Shown: in pieces, positions 31,564 to 39,715 of the stretch | How the letters are laid out: every line of letters begins with the position of its first letter | Position numbering within the stretch: the first letter of the stretch is position 1 | Source: an uncultured Denitrobacterium sp. | GTDB lineage: Bacteria; Actinomycetota; Coriobacteriia; Coriobacteriales; Eggerthellaceae | Length of the DNA: 46,942 bases | Direction of reading: 5' to 3' | NCBI GenBank assembly: GCA_905236045.1 | Contig: CAJOOG010000045.1 | Coordinates: forward strand, 1-46,942 | The notes under the pieces: model-generated | Told to the model about the DNA's origin: nothing | The model's database searches: none | The model's input: only the letters and a program-made list of their open reading frames with translations | Position numbers and translations under genes: made by a program

Positions 31564-32523
31564 CTAGTTCAGGGTTATGACGGTTCCGGTCTTGCCTTCC
31601 AGCGCGTCGGCGGCGCACTCGAGGCTGGTGATGAGCGCCCTGCCTTCGGGGTACTTGCGAACGTAATTCAGGCAGGCCTGGACCTTGGGCAGCATCGAGC
31701 CGGGGGCGAACTGGCCTTCGGCAATGTACTGCTCGGCCTCCACCGCGTTCATATGGTCGAGATCCCTCTGCTCGGGCGTGCCGAAGTTCACGGCCACCTT
31801 CTCGACCGCCGTGAGGATGACGAGCATGTCGGCCTTGAAGCTGGCGGCGAGCATGCTAGCGGAGTTGTCCTTGTCGATGACGGCCGGGATACCCTGATAA
31901 GAGTCGTTGGCCTCGATGACCGGGATGCCGCCGCCGCCCGTGGAGACGACGATGTAGCCGGCGTCCATGAGGTCCTTCACCGCATCGAATTCCACGATGC
32001 GCTGCGGCTGGGGGCTGGCCACCACGCGGCGCCAACCTCGTCCGGCGTCTTCCTTCACCGTGCAGCCGGTCTTCTCCGCGACATCCTTCGCCTCTTCCTC
32101 CGTCATGAAGGCGCCCACGGGCTTGGTGGGGTTCTCGAAGGCGGGGTCGCTCGGGTAGACGACGGTCTGCGTGACCACGTTGGCGGTCGAGCGCATGATG
32201 CCGCGATGCTTCAGCTCGCCTAAGATGGCCTGGGAGAGGTGGTAGCCGATGTAGCCCTGGCTCATGGCGCCGCACTCCGGGAAGGGCATGGCGGGCACCT
32301 TGTTGGCGGGATCCTTGCTGGCCGCGTCGAAGGCGTTGTTGATCATGCCGACCTGCGGGCCGTTGCCGTGCGTGACGATGGTGTTCACGCCCTCGCCGAC
32401 CATGTCGACGATGTGGCTGGCGGTGTTCTTCACCAGCTCGAGCTGCTCTTCGGGCGTGTTGCCCAGCGCGTTGCCGCCGAGCGCGATGACCACGGAGGGT
32501 CCTTCACCTTTCTGATAAGGCAT
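31564..32523 (-). CDS. arcC: Carbamate kinase
   Basis: 319 residues, the usual length. Converts carbamoyl phosphate plus ADP to ATP, CO2 and ammonia, the energy-yielding step of arginine/citrulline fermentation. Amino-acid kinase fold marks: ALGGNALG near the start, VTHGNGPQVGM, VVSTGGGGIPVI, IDKDNSASMLA and ILTAVEKVAVNFG. GAAAGGAAA precedes the ATG at 32523. It follows arcB by 73 nt on the same strand, with a terminator-like hairpin between. No arginine deiminase gene is in the window. Confidence 0.96.
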   Translation of the reverse strand: MPYQKGEGPSVVIALGGNALGNTPEEQLELVKNTASHIVDMVGEGVNTIVTHGNGPQVGMINNAFDAASKDPANKVPAMPFPECGAMSQGYIGYHLSQAILGELKHRGIMRSTANVVTQTVVYPSDPAFENPTKPVGAFMTEEEAKDVAEKTGCTVKEDAGRGWRRVVASPQPQRIVEFDAVKDLMDAGYIVVSTGGGGIPVIEANDSYQGIPAVIDKDNSASMLAASFKADMLVILTAVEKVAVNFGTPEQRDLDHMNAVEAEQYIAEGQFAPGSMLPKVQACLNYVRKYPEGRALITSLECAADALEGKTGTVITLN

Positions 32524-32542
32524 GTTCGTTTCCTTTCGCGAA

Positions 32543-32571
32543 TAAAAGGGGCCGACCGCGGGGCCGGCCCG
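32543..32571 (-). terminator. Terminator-like hairpin between arcB and arcC
   Basis: The minus strand reads GGGCCGGCCCCGCGGTCGGCCCC followed by TTTTATT: a GC-rich stem with a T-run, inside the arcB-arcC gap. It would reduce arcC relative to arcB, or act as an attenuator or mRNA-end stabiliser. Confidence 0.65.
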
Positions 32572-32596
32572 AAATTGAACCTATGGAGCCGATGCG

Positions 32597-33592
32597 CTAG
32601 GACAGCGTCGCGTACATGATGGCCTTGATGGTGTGCATGCGGTTCTCGGCCTCGTCGAAGACGCGGCTCTGCGGGCCCTCGAAGACCTCGTCGGTGACTT
32701 CCTGCTCGGTGATGCCGAACTGCTTGGCCTTCTCCGCGCCGATGACCGTGTTGGTGTCGTGGAAGCTGGGAAGGCAGTGCAGGAAGATGGCGGAAGGATC
32801 GGCCATGGCCATGACTTCCCCAGTCACGCGATACGGGGTGAGCTCGTTGATGCGGCTCTCCCAGACCTCGTCGGGCTCGCCCATGGAGACCCACACGTCG
32901 GTGTAGATGACATGCGCCCCGCGCACGCCCTCCTCGACGTCCTGGGTGAGGGTGCAGGTGCAGCCGTTCTCCTCGAAGATGGGCTTGGTGGCGTCGATGA
33001 CGTCCTGGGCGGGCATGCAGCTGGCGGGTCCGCAGGCGACGAAGTTCATGCCGAGCTTCGCGCAGACGACCATGAGGCTGCGAGCCACGTTGTTCTTGCA
33101 GTCGCCCATGAAGACGAGCGTCTTGCCGGCGATGTCGTTGTTGAAGTTCTCCTGGACGGTGAGGATGTCGGCGAGCATCTGGGTGGGATGCCACTCGGTG
33201 GTAAGTCCGTTCCACACCGGCACGCCGGCGTTAGCGGCCAGCTCCTCGACATCGGACTGGGCGAAACCGCGGAACTCGATACCATCGTAGAAGCGGCCGA
33301 GCACGCGGGCGGTGTCCTCGATGGACTCCTTCTTGCCCATCTGCGAGCTGCCCGGATCGAGGTAGGTAACGCCCATGCCCAAATCCATGGCTCCCACTTC
33401 GAAGGAGCAGCGGGTGCGCGTGGAGGTCTTCTGGAACAGCAGGACGATGTTCTTGCCCTCGAGGTAACGGTGCGGGGTGCCCGTCAGTTTGAGGTTCTTG
33501 AACTCGCGCGAAAGACGCAGGAGGTAGTTGATTTCCTCGGTGCTGAAATCGAGGAGCTTCAAGAAGTGGCGTCCGCTCAGGCTGGTAGGCAT
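32597..33592 (-). CDS. arcB: Ornithine carbamoyltransferase (probably catabolic)
   Basis: 331 residues. Interconverts citrulline plus phosphate with ornithine plus carbamoyl phosphate. The carbamoyl-phosphate site STRTRCSFE is at 57-65; MGDCKNN, the Asp-containing SMGEPDE loop and HCLPSFHD (usually HCLPAFHD) bind ornithine. The start at 33592 has GAAAGGAA 7 nt upstream; the upstream extension to 33679 is Arg-rich and not conserved-looking. Pairing with arcC points to the catabolic direction, feeding carbamate kinase to make ATP. On sequence alone argF (biosynthetic) cannot be excluded. Confidence 0.93.
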   Translation of the reverse strand: MPTSLSGRHFLKLLDFSTEEINYLLRLSREFKNLKLTGTPHRYLEGKNIVLLFQKTSTRTRCSFEVGAMDLGMGVTYLDPGSSQMGKKESIEDTARVLGRFYDGIEFRGFAQSDVEELAANAGVPVWNGLTTEWHPTQMLADILTVQENFNNDIAGKTLVFMGDCKNNVARSLMVVCAKLGMNFVACGPASCMPAQDVIDATKPIFEENGCTCTLTQDVEEGVRGAHVIYTDVWVSMGEPDEVWESRINELTPYRVTGEVMAMADPSAIFLHCLPSFHDTNTVIGAEKAKQFGITEQEVTDEVFEGPQSRVFDEAENRMHTIKAIMYATLS

Positions 33593-33993
33593 GGTTAGTT
33601 CCTTTCTTCGCGATTCGGGGACGGTCCCCGGTGCAGTCCGCCGTCTCTCACCTCGGCTCGCTGCTGCTGACGCGTCCACTTTCGCACGGCTTTAGCCGAA
33701 ATGCAACGAAGAATTTCGAAATAAAAATGTTTTCGATATATCCAGCGGCGAGCGGTAGGTTTTTTGCCGTGGGCGGAGTGTTATCGAGAGGTTCCGCGGG
33801 AGTATGCAAAAAACTGATTCGCCGCTGATTAGCTTGTGACCTGGGCTTATAAGGCTAATTGTCGGTGCATGGCCAACGAATCACGTTTACGTTCGTTTGT
33901 CAATATGCACCTGGCTGCATAATCGGACTATCCCATGCAAAAACGGCTCTGCGGGGCGTGCGGCAACCGCCGGGATGAGGATCGTCGGGGAAA
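33593..33993 (-). promoter_or_regulatory. Upstream region of arcB, with no gene
   Basis: About 400 bp of AT-richer DNA between arcB and tRNA-Arg. Repeated TGCAT/ATGCA half sites occur near 33803, 33866, 33904, 33916 and 33933. Candidate core elements on the minus strand are TTGACA (33898-33903), overlapping the palindrome listed below, and TTGGCC ... TTATAA nearer the gene. I see no coding sequence here. Confidence 0.5.
33904..33921. promoter_or_regulatory. 18-bp palindromic operator candidate upstream of arcB
   Basis: TATGCA, six bases, TGCATA: a perfect inverted repeat that abuts the minus-strand TTGACA. It does not match the E. coli ARG box (TGAAT-N4-ATTCA) or an FNR box, so the regulator is unknown. 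Confidence 0.5.
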
Positions 33994-34069
33994 TGGTGCG
34001 CCCGGGCGGATTCGAACCGTCAACCGTCGGATTAGAAGTCCGATGCTCTATCCATTGAGCCACGGGCGC
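33994..34069 (-). tRNA. tRNA-Arg(TCT)
   Basis: Minus strand: acceptor GCGCCCG/CGGGCGC, D-arm GCTC..GAGC, anticodon loop CTTCTAA (anticodon TCT, reading AGA), a TTCGAAT T-loop, discriminator A, CCA encoded at 33994-33996. TAGAAT (34082-34087 on the minus strand) is a good -10 about 13 nt before the 5' end. Confidence 0.95.
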
Positions 34070-34216
34070 ACTGCGTCGCTCATTCTAGCCCAGCTGGGCA
34101 AGCGCGGGGGCGGGATGAGGGAAAAAGCGCAAAGCCGGCCGCAGGAGCGCAGCCGGCGGGCGCAACGCCGAGCGGGCGCGGGGCGAGGGCCGTGGCGCCG
34201 AGCGGAACGTGGGCGC

Positions 34217-34480
34217 TTACTCGCGGCGGCCGAACAGGCCGCGCTTCTTCTTCCCCTCCCCCTCCACGGTCTCGACCGAGAGCACGTAGTAGCCCGTCGG
34301 ATCGAGCACTTCTTTCAGCTGCGCCTCGGTGATGGGCAGCTTCGAGGTCAGGACGGCCTCGCCTTTGCCATGCGAGCTCTTCACGCTGCTCACGGGCAAC
34401 TTCGCCCGTATCGCGTCGTTGACATGCGCCTCGCACATACCGCACATCATCCCGTCTATTTTCACCGTAGTCGTGTACAT
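34217..34480 (-). CDS. Heavy-metal-associated (CopZ/MerP-like) protein
   Basis: 87 residues, a single HMA domain with the metal-binding loop GMMCGMCEAHV (C13 and C16), a beta-alpha-beta-beta pattern and a short basic tail (KKKRGLFGRR). Proteins of this type carry Cu(I) or another soft metal in the cytoplasm. The start at 34480 has GGAAGGAAG 4 nt upstream; the in-frame ATG at 34495 lies within that site's upstream sequence. No copper ATPase lies nearby, so a metal partner is unproven. The doubled Met around the first Cys is common in Cu(I) chaperones. Confidence 0.8.
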   Translation of the reverse strand: MYTTTVKIDGMMCGMCEAHVNDAIRAKLPVSSVKSSHGKGEAVLTSKLPITEAQLKEVLDPTGYYVLSVETVEGEGKKKRGLFGRRE

Positions 34481-34534
34481 AATGCTTCCTTCCATCGGGT
34501 CGAGGTCGAGCGAGCCACATCTCTCTGAGCGCGA

Positions 34535-34999
34535 TCAGCCCGTCCCGGCCTCGCCTTCCATCTCGTCCATCGCGCGGTTCGCGAGGGCGTCGGCGCGGTT
34601 GTTGCCGGCGTTATCCGCATGACCCCGCACCTTGTTGAAGGTGAGGTCGGCGAACTTCTTCTTCTCGTCGAGCAGCACGAGCCACAGCTCCTTGTTGGCG
34701 ACCGGCTCCTTCTTGCTGTTCTTCCAGCCCTTCTTCATCCATCCGCCGATCCAGCTGGTTATGCCATTGTAGACATATGCGCTGTCGACGTAGACGTCCA
34801 CGCCCACCGTCTTGTTCTTGACGGCGCGCAAACCCTCGATGGCGGCTCGAAGCTCCATCTTGTTGTTGGTGGTATCGGCCTCGCCGCCCCACAGCTCCTT
34901 GTCATGCTCGCCCCAGACCAGGTAGACCCCCCAACCGCCCACGTTCTCCCGCTGCTGGTTGCCCCGACAGCCGCCGTCGCAATAGACTTGGCAGCGCAT
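34535..34999 (-). CDS. rnhA: Ribonuclease HI
   Basis: 154 residues. Degrades the RNA strand of RNA-DNA hybrids. The catalytic set D8 (YCDGGCRGN), E49 (NNKMELRAA), D72 (YVDSAYV), H117 (RGHADN) and D127 (NNRADALA) is complete. The start at 34999 (MRCQVYCDGG) overlaps the stop codon of queD by one base (TGATG), implying translational coupling. The WIGGWMKKGWKN segment corresponds to the basic hybrid-binding protrusion. Confidence 0.93.
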   Translation of the reverse strand: MRCQVYCDGGCRGNQQRENVGGWGVYLVWGEHDKELWGGEADTTNNKMELRAAIEGLRAVKNKTVGVDVYVDSAYVYNGITSWIGGWMKKGWKNSKKEPVANKELWLVLLDEKKKFADLTFNKVRGHADNAGNNRADALANRAMDEMEGEAGTG

Positions 35000-35445
35000 C
35001 AGCGGCCTCCTTCGAGAATCGCGCCTTCGGGCTCCCAAGCCGCCCCGTTGAGCGGGGTCTCGTAGACTTCCACGCGGCGCACCGGCAGGCCCTCGGCGGC
35101 CAGGCGCTCGCCAAAGCAGCGTGCGAGGTTCTCCGCCGTCGTGCGGAAGGGCAGCATCTTCAATGCGAAGCCCTCAGCCCGAAGCGCCTCGATTGTAGCG
35201 GGGCGCAGCGTGCCCTCCTCCACCAGAAAGGTGTGGTCGAATTCCTCGGCCAGCGCATGGACGTGCGCTTTGAAGGCGCCGAAGTCCATGACCATGTCGC
35301 GCTCGGTGCCCTCGCAGGCCAGCTCCTCTCGGCCGACGACCACGACCACGCGCCAGCGATGCCCGTGCAGGTTCTCGCACCTTCCGTGATAATCGGCCAG
35401 GAAATGCGCACTGTCGAACGCGACCTCGGTCTTCAGCTCGTACAT
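34999..35445 (-). CDS. queD: 6-carboxytetrahydropterin synthase (QueD/PTPS family)
   Basis: 148 residues. Makes 6-carboxy-tetrahydropterin from dihydroneopterin triphosphate, the first committed step toward queuosine. Zn ligands H14, H27 and H29 lie in FDSAHFL and ENLHGHRW; C23 (CxxxHGH) is the catalytic cysteine. DFGAFKAHVHALAEEFDHTFL and the C-terminal VEVYETP (substrate Glu) complete the family pattern. No queC or queE is beside it. First gene of a two-gene unit with rnhA. Confidence 0.87.
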   Translation of the reverse strand: MYELKTEVAFDSAHFLADYHGRCENLHGHRWRVVVVVGREELACEGTERDMVMDFGAFKAHVHALAEEFDHTFLVEEGTLRPATIEALRAEGFALKMLPFRTTAENLARCFGERLAAEGLPVRRVEVYETPLNGAAWEPEGAILEGGR

Positions 35446-35637
35446 CTCGGCCCCTTCGCCTCCCCTCTCCGCTCCGGCCCCGGCTCGGCGGCGGAGACGG
35501 TGCGCGCGGCCCGCGTCTTCGACTTCGCCTTCGACTGAGCCCTTCGCTTCTGCAAACTTTCCGTAGTTGGCGATGGTATCACAATGCTGCGCTATGATTT
35601 TGCGCCGCAGAAGACGAGTGAAGGGAGGGTGCCGCGC

Positions 35638-37539
35638 ATGGCGGTGCTGCTTACGGCGAAGGACCTCTGCCTCGAATGGCCCACCAAGACCGTGCTCGAC
35701 GGCGTCACGCTCGGGGTGAGCGCCGGCGAGCGGATAGGCATCGTCGGGGCGAACGGCGACGGCAAGTCCACTCTCCTGCGCACTTTATCCGGGCGTCTGC
35801 AGCCGGATTCCGGCGAGGTGGTGAAGGCCGGGAACCTGAGCATCGGCATGCTCGAGCAGCGGGTGCCGTTTTCCGCCGAGGCCATTGTGGGCGACATCAT
35901 CGCCAGCACGCAGACCGATTCCTACACCTGGGAGGCCGACCGCGCCGCCCGCGAGATAGTGGCCACGCTTCTCGGCGACGTCCCGCTCGAGGCGAGCTTG
36001 GGGACGCTCTCGGGCGGACAGCAACGCCGCGTGGACCTGGCCCGTCTGCTCATCGGCCGCTGGGACCTGCTGATGCTCGACGAGCCCACCAACCACTTGG
36101 ACATAAGCGCCATCAACTGGCTGGCACGGCATTTGAAGCGACGCTGGCCAGCGGGTGCGGGCGGACTGCTGGTCGTCACCCACGATCGCTGGTTTCTCGA
36201 CGAGGTCTGCGAGCGCATGTGGGAAGTGCACGATGGCCAGGTGGACTCCTTCGAGGGGGGTTATTCCGCCTACATCATGAAACGCGTCGAGCGCGACCGC
36301 CTGGAGGCCCTGGCCCGGCGGAAACGCGCCAACCAGCTGCGCAAGGAGCTCGCCTTCCTCTCGCGGGGAGCGCAGGCTCGGCGCAGCAAGCCCAAATTCC
36401 ACGTGGAGGCGGCGGCTGCGCTCATCGCCGACGTGCCGCCCGTGCGCAATCCCCTGGAGCTGAAGCAGATGGCCGTGGCGCGCCTGGGCAAACAGGTCCT
36501 GGAGCTCAACGACGTCTGCGTCGACCGCGACGGCTTGCGCGTGCTCTCCGACATAACGTGGAACATCGGGCCCGGGGAGCGCATAGGCATCCTCGGCGAG
36601 AACGGGGCGGGCAAAACCACGCTGCTTTCGCTGCTGAACACCACGCTGCGCCCGACCTTGGGACATATGAAGGTGGGGCGCACGGTGAAGTTCGCCACCC
36701 TCTCGCAGAATCTCGACGAGCTCGCACCCATAGAAGACGACGTGGTGCGCGTGGTGCTCTCGCGCTACAAGACCTACTACCAGGTGGAGGGCCGCAAGCT
36801 TTCGCCCACGGCCCTGCTCGAGCGGATGGGCTTTTCCCGCAACCAGCTGAACGCGCGGGTGCGCGACTTGTCGGGCGGTCAGCGGCGGCGCTTCCAGCTG
36901 CTTTTGATCCTGCTCGACGAACCCAACGTGCTAGTGCTCGACGAGCCCGGCAACGACCTGGACACCGACATGCTGGCCGCGATGGAGGATCTGCTGGACA
37001 GCTGGCCGGGGACGCTGATAGCGGTGAGCCACGACCGCTACTTCATAGAGCGCGCAACCGACGACCAGTACGCGATTTTGGACAAGCGCATCCGCCATGT
37101 TCCGGGGGGCGTGGACGAGTACCTGCGGCTTCTGGAGAGCTCGAAGGCCGACGTGGCGGCGCATGAACGCCGCGGGCAGGCGGCGATGCGGCAGCACGGA
37201 GGGCAGGCGGCGAGAAGCCCGGCCGCGGGCGCGGGCCGGGAGCCAAGCGCTCAGCGGACGTCGGGAAGCCCGGCTGCGGGCGAGCGTGCGGAGGGGGGCG
37301 AGCGGGCGGGCGCTATGGGCAACGCGGAGCTAAGGGAGCTGAAAAAGCAGCTCCGCAGCGCGGAGCGCCGCATGTCCACGGCGCGGAGGCGACTCGAGGA
37401 ACGACGCGCGGAGCTGGAGGCCTGCGACCCCTTCGACTTCGAGGCGCTCGGGGAGGCGCAAGCGGCCATCGAGGAAGCGAGAGGAGCGCTCGAGGCCATC
37501 GAGGACGAATGGCTCGAGCTCTCCGAACGGCTCGGGTAA
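35638..37539 (+). CDS. ABC-F ATPase, Uup-like
   Basis: 633 residues with two ABC cassettes and no membrane domain. Cassette 1: Walker A GANGDGKST (37-45), signature LSGGQQRRVDLARLL, Walker B LLMLDEPTNHLD. Cassette 2: GENGAGKTT, LSGGQRRRF, VLVLDEPGNDLD. The PGNDLD variant and the C-terminal coiled coil (about 555-633, rich in Arg/Glu) are typical of Uup rather than EttA or antibiotic-protection proteins. Uup-like proteins act on ribosomes or DNA recombination intermediates. A low-complexity Gly/Ala/Arg linker (about 505-560) precedes the coil. The start at 35638 has GGAGGG 9 nt upstream. Confidence 0.9.
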   Translation: MAVLLTAKDLCLEWPTKTVLDGVTLGVSAGERIGIVGANGDGKSTLLRTLSGRLQPDSGEVVKAGNLSIGMLEQRVPFSAEAIVGDIIASTQTDSYTWEADRAAREIVATLLGDVPLEASLGTLSGGQQRRVDLARLLIGRWDLLMLDEPTNHLDISAINWLARHLKRRWPAGAGGLLVVTHDRWFLDEVCERMWEVHDGQVDSFEGGYSAYIMKRVERDRLEALARRKRANQLRKELAFLSRGAQARRSKPKFHVEAAAALIADVPPVRNPLELKQMAVARLGKQVLELNDVCVDRDGLRVLSDITWNIGPGERIGILGENGAGKTTLLSLLNTTLRPTLGHMKVGRTVKFATLSQNLDELAPIEDDVVRVVLSRYKTYYQVEGRKLSPTALLERMGFSRNQLNARVRDLSGGQRRRFQLLLILLDEPNVLVLDEPGNDLDTDMLAAMEDLLDSWPGTLIAVSHDRYFIERATDDQYAILDKRIRHVPGGVDEYLRLLESSKADVAAHERRGQAAMRQHGGQAARSPAAGAGREPSAQRTSGSPAAGERAEGGERAGAMGNAELRELKKQLRSAERRMSTARRRLEERRAELEACDPFDFEALGEAQAAIEEARGALEAIEDEWLELSERLG

Positions 37540-37784
37540 CCCCCCAGCTCGCCTGACGCGGGCACCCATCCTGCCCGGTCGAAAACGCGGCAAACCCGCG
37601 CGGCGGGCGATCGTCTTGCCAGCGAAACTGCTAATTGGCAGAATCGTTATGCCGAATGGGGCGGGCGCCCTGCAGGGCCCTCCCCGTCATTTCCGCGCTT
37701 ATCGTGGGATTTTGATTCTTTTCAGCTTCGCTCGTTAGAATGGATGCGTTCAGCACCTTCGGCACCCAGGATGAAAGGGATCCC
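37540..37784 (+). other. Intergenic stretch with hairpin and promoter
   Basis: CGGGCA (37559-37564) pairs with TGCCCG (37572-37577), a modest terminator candidate after the ABC-F gene. TTGATT (37712-37717), an 18-bp gap and TAGAAT (37736-37741) form a reasonable promoter for the glycosyltransferase, with a leader of about 37 nt. Confidence 0.45.
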
Positions 37785-38747
37785 ATGTCGCAACACACGG
37801 CACAGGATATCGACGGCACCATCGCCGTGCTGGTTCCCTGCTACAACGAGGCTATCACCATCGCCAAGGTCGTCGACGACTTCAAGCGCGTGCTGCCGCA
37901 GGCCGATATCTACGTCTACGACAACAATTCCAGCGACGACACGGGGCGCATCGCCCGCGAGCACGGCGCGATCGTGCGCAAGGAAACCCGCCAGGGCAAG
38001 GGCAACGTCGTACGCCAGATGATCCGCGAGATCGACGCCGACTACTACCTCATGGTCGACGGGGACGACACCTATCCCGCCGAGTTCGCGTTGGATTTGC
38101 TCATGCCGCTGGTCAACGACGAGGCGGACATGACGGTAGGCGACCGCCTGTCGAACGGCACCTATGGCGAAGAGAACAAACGCGCCTTCCACGGGCTGGG
38201 CAACAACCTGGTCCGCTGGCTCATAAAGGCCATCTACAAATTCGAATTCCACGACGTGATGACGGGATACCGCGCCTTCAGCAAGGTCTTCGCCAAGACC
38301 ATGCCCGTGGTCTCCCCCGCCTTCGAGATAGAGACCGAGCTCTCCATCCACGCGGTCGACAAGCGCTGGCGCATAACGGAGGTGCCCATCGAGTACCGCG
38401 ACCGGCCCGAAGGCAGCTACTCGAAGCTCTCCACCTTCGGCGATGGCTGGAAGGTGCTCAAGTGCATCGGCAGCCTGTTCAAGGACTATCGGCCCATGGC
38501 GCTGTTCGGCTGGGTCTCGCTGCTGCTGGTGATCATCTCGCTCATCTTCGGCCTGCCGATAATCGGCGAATTCCACATGACCGGCCTGGTCCCGCGCCTA
38601 CCGAGCGCAATCGTGGCCGTGGCGTTCATGGGCGCCGGCATGCTCAGCTTCACCTGCGGGCTCATACTGGATACGGTGGTGAAGAACAACCGCAAAGACT
38701 ACGAGCTGGCCGTAACGAAGGCCTACGACCTGTACGGCAGGAAATAA
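37785..38747 (+). CDS. Family 2 glycosyltransferase (DPM/DPG-synthase-like)
   Basis: 320 residues. The GT-A domain (1-235) starts IAVLVPCYNEA and has the nucleotide-binding YDNNSSDDT, the metal site VDGDDTYP and the acceptor region MTGYRAFS. Two or more hydrophobic helices follow (about 243-262 and 270-300), so it is a membrane-anchored enzyme moving a hexose from a nucleotide sugar onto a lipid or surface glycan. The start at 37785 has AAGGG upstream; the frame from 37740 adds 15 unlikely residues. It stands alone and may serve cell-surface glycan assembly. Confidence 0.87.
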   Translation: MSQHTAQDIDGTIAVLVPCYNEAITIAKVVDDFKRVLPQADIYVYDNNSSDDTGRIAREHGAIVRKETRQGKGNVVRQMIREIDADYYLMVDGDDTYPAEFALDLLMPLVNDEADMTVGDRLSNGTYGEENKRAFHGLGNNLVRWLIKAIYKFEFHDVMTGYRAFSKVFAKTMPVVSPAFEIETELSIHAVDKRWRITEVPIEYRDRPEGSYSKLSTFGDGWKVLKCIGSLFKDYRPMALFGWVSLLLVIISLIFGLPIIGEFHMTGLVPRLPSAIVAVAFMGAGMLSFTCGLILDTVVKNNRKDYELAVTKAYDLYGRK

Positions 38748-38794
38748 CCCGCGCACCTCGGGCGCAGATGCGAGCTTGCGGATTTCCGCTCGAA

Positions 38795-38827
38795 TCCCGC
38801 GAAGCGCGGGACGGCTTATGGCATAAT
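38795..38827 (+). promoter_or_regulatory. Hairpin and extended -10 before tRNA-Thr
   Basis: CCCGCG/CGCGGG (38795-38809) forms a small hairpin after the glycosyltransferase gene. TGGCATAAT (ending 38827) is an extended -10 placing the start about 8 nt before tRNA-Thr. Confidence 0.45.
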
Positions 38828-38842
38828 GGGCTGCGCTGGGGC

Positions 38843-38917
38843 GCCAGCGTGGCGCAATGGTAGCGCAACTGATTTGTAATCAGTCGGTTGCAGGTTCGAG
38901 TCCTGTCGCTGGCTCCA
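38843..38917 (+). tRNA. tRNA-Thr(TGT)
   Basis: Acceptor GCCAGCG/CGCTGGC, D-arm GCGC..GCGC, anticodon loop TTTGTAA (anticodon TGT), T-arm with TTCGAGT, discriminator T, CCA encoded at 38915-38917. Only 24 nt separate it from the mscS start, so the two may share a transcript that is cut to release the tRNA. Confidence 0.95.
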
Positions 38918-38941
38918 GCCCTCCTCCGCCGAAAGGATCCC

Positions 38942-39715
38942 ATGGACGCCGCCTCGCAGTTCTTCTCCGATTACCCTCTCCTCGCCGAGCTTCTAAAGGC
39001 CGCCATAATCCTGGCGGTCACGTGGATTGTAGAGCATCTGGTCTTCCGGGCGCTTAAACGCATCGGACGCCACGACAACATCGATTTGCCCTCGAGCAGC
39101 ATCTTCGCCAACATCGCACGCGTGCTCATCTGGATCGGCGGCATCGCATTCGCGGCCAAGACGGCTTTCGACTACGACATCACCGCCTTCATCACGGCTT
39201 TGGGCGTCGGCGGCATCGCGCTCTCGCTCGGCCTCCAGGACACCATCAAGAACCTGTTCGGCGGCCTGCAGATCACGCTCGGCAAAATAGTGAAGCCGGG
39301 CGACTATTTCGATATGGACGGCATGCCCTCCCGGGTCATCGACACGACGTGGCGCGAAACGCGACTGGTGGACGCATCGGGGACCATCTACCTGGTGCCC
39401 AACGCGCTCATGTACACCAACATGCTCAAGTCCGCGGGCGCTTCGGCATACCTCGGCGTGCCCGTGCTCATCGACCCGGCGAGCGACCTGGACGCCTTCA
39501 CCACCGAAGTGCTGGAGGTGCTCGAGGAACCGCTGGAGGGCAAGATCGGCCCCAAGCCCACGCGTGTCATCATGAAGGGCATCGTGCTCGGAGGGATGCA
39601 GGCGATGGTGCAGGCCGACATTCTGCGCGACGAGCTGACGGCCGACCAGGCGAGCGACCTCATCATGCGTACCATAGACCCGATAGTGAAGCGCTACGCG
39701 CCCGCCGTGCCCTAG
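38942..39715 (+). CDS. mscS: Small-conductance mechanosensitive channel, MscS family
   Basis: 257 residues. A pressure valve that opens under hypo-osmotic shock. Three N-terminal helices are seen; the third carries the pore signature ALGVGGIALSLGLQDTIKN, followed by the beta domain (GDYFDMDGMPSRVIDTTWRETRL, LVPNALMYTNML) and a short alpha/beta C-terminus. The start at 38942 has AAAGG upstream; the longer frame would run through tRNA-Thr and is rejected. Its stop codon overlaps the stop of the convergent porB by two bases (39713-39714). Confidence 0.92.
   Translation: MDAASQFFSDYPLLAELLKAAIILAVTWIVEHLVFRALKRIGRHDNIDLPSSSIFANIARVLIWIGGIAFAAKTAFDYDITAFITALGVGGIALSLGLQDTIKNLFGGLQITLGKIVKPGDYFDMDGMPSRVIDTTWRETRLVDASGTIYLVPNALMYTNMLKSAGASAYLGVPVLIDPASDLDAFTTEVLEVLEEPLEGKIGPKPTRVIMKGIVLGGMQAMVQADILRDELTADQASDLIMRTIDPIVKRYAPAVP

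Noticed and set aside
34999-35445. preQ1 riboswitch upstream of queD
   Set aside because: I looked for a short pseudoknot hairpin with an A-rich tail upstream of 35445 and saw none; queD encodes an early pathway step but no riboswitch is supported.
38888-38941. Longer N-terminus for the MscS channel
   Set aside because: It would begin inside tRNA-Thr; the ATG at 38942 has its own ribosome site.
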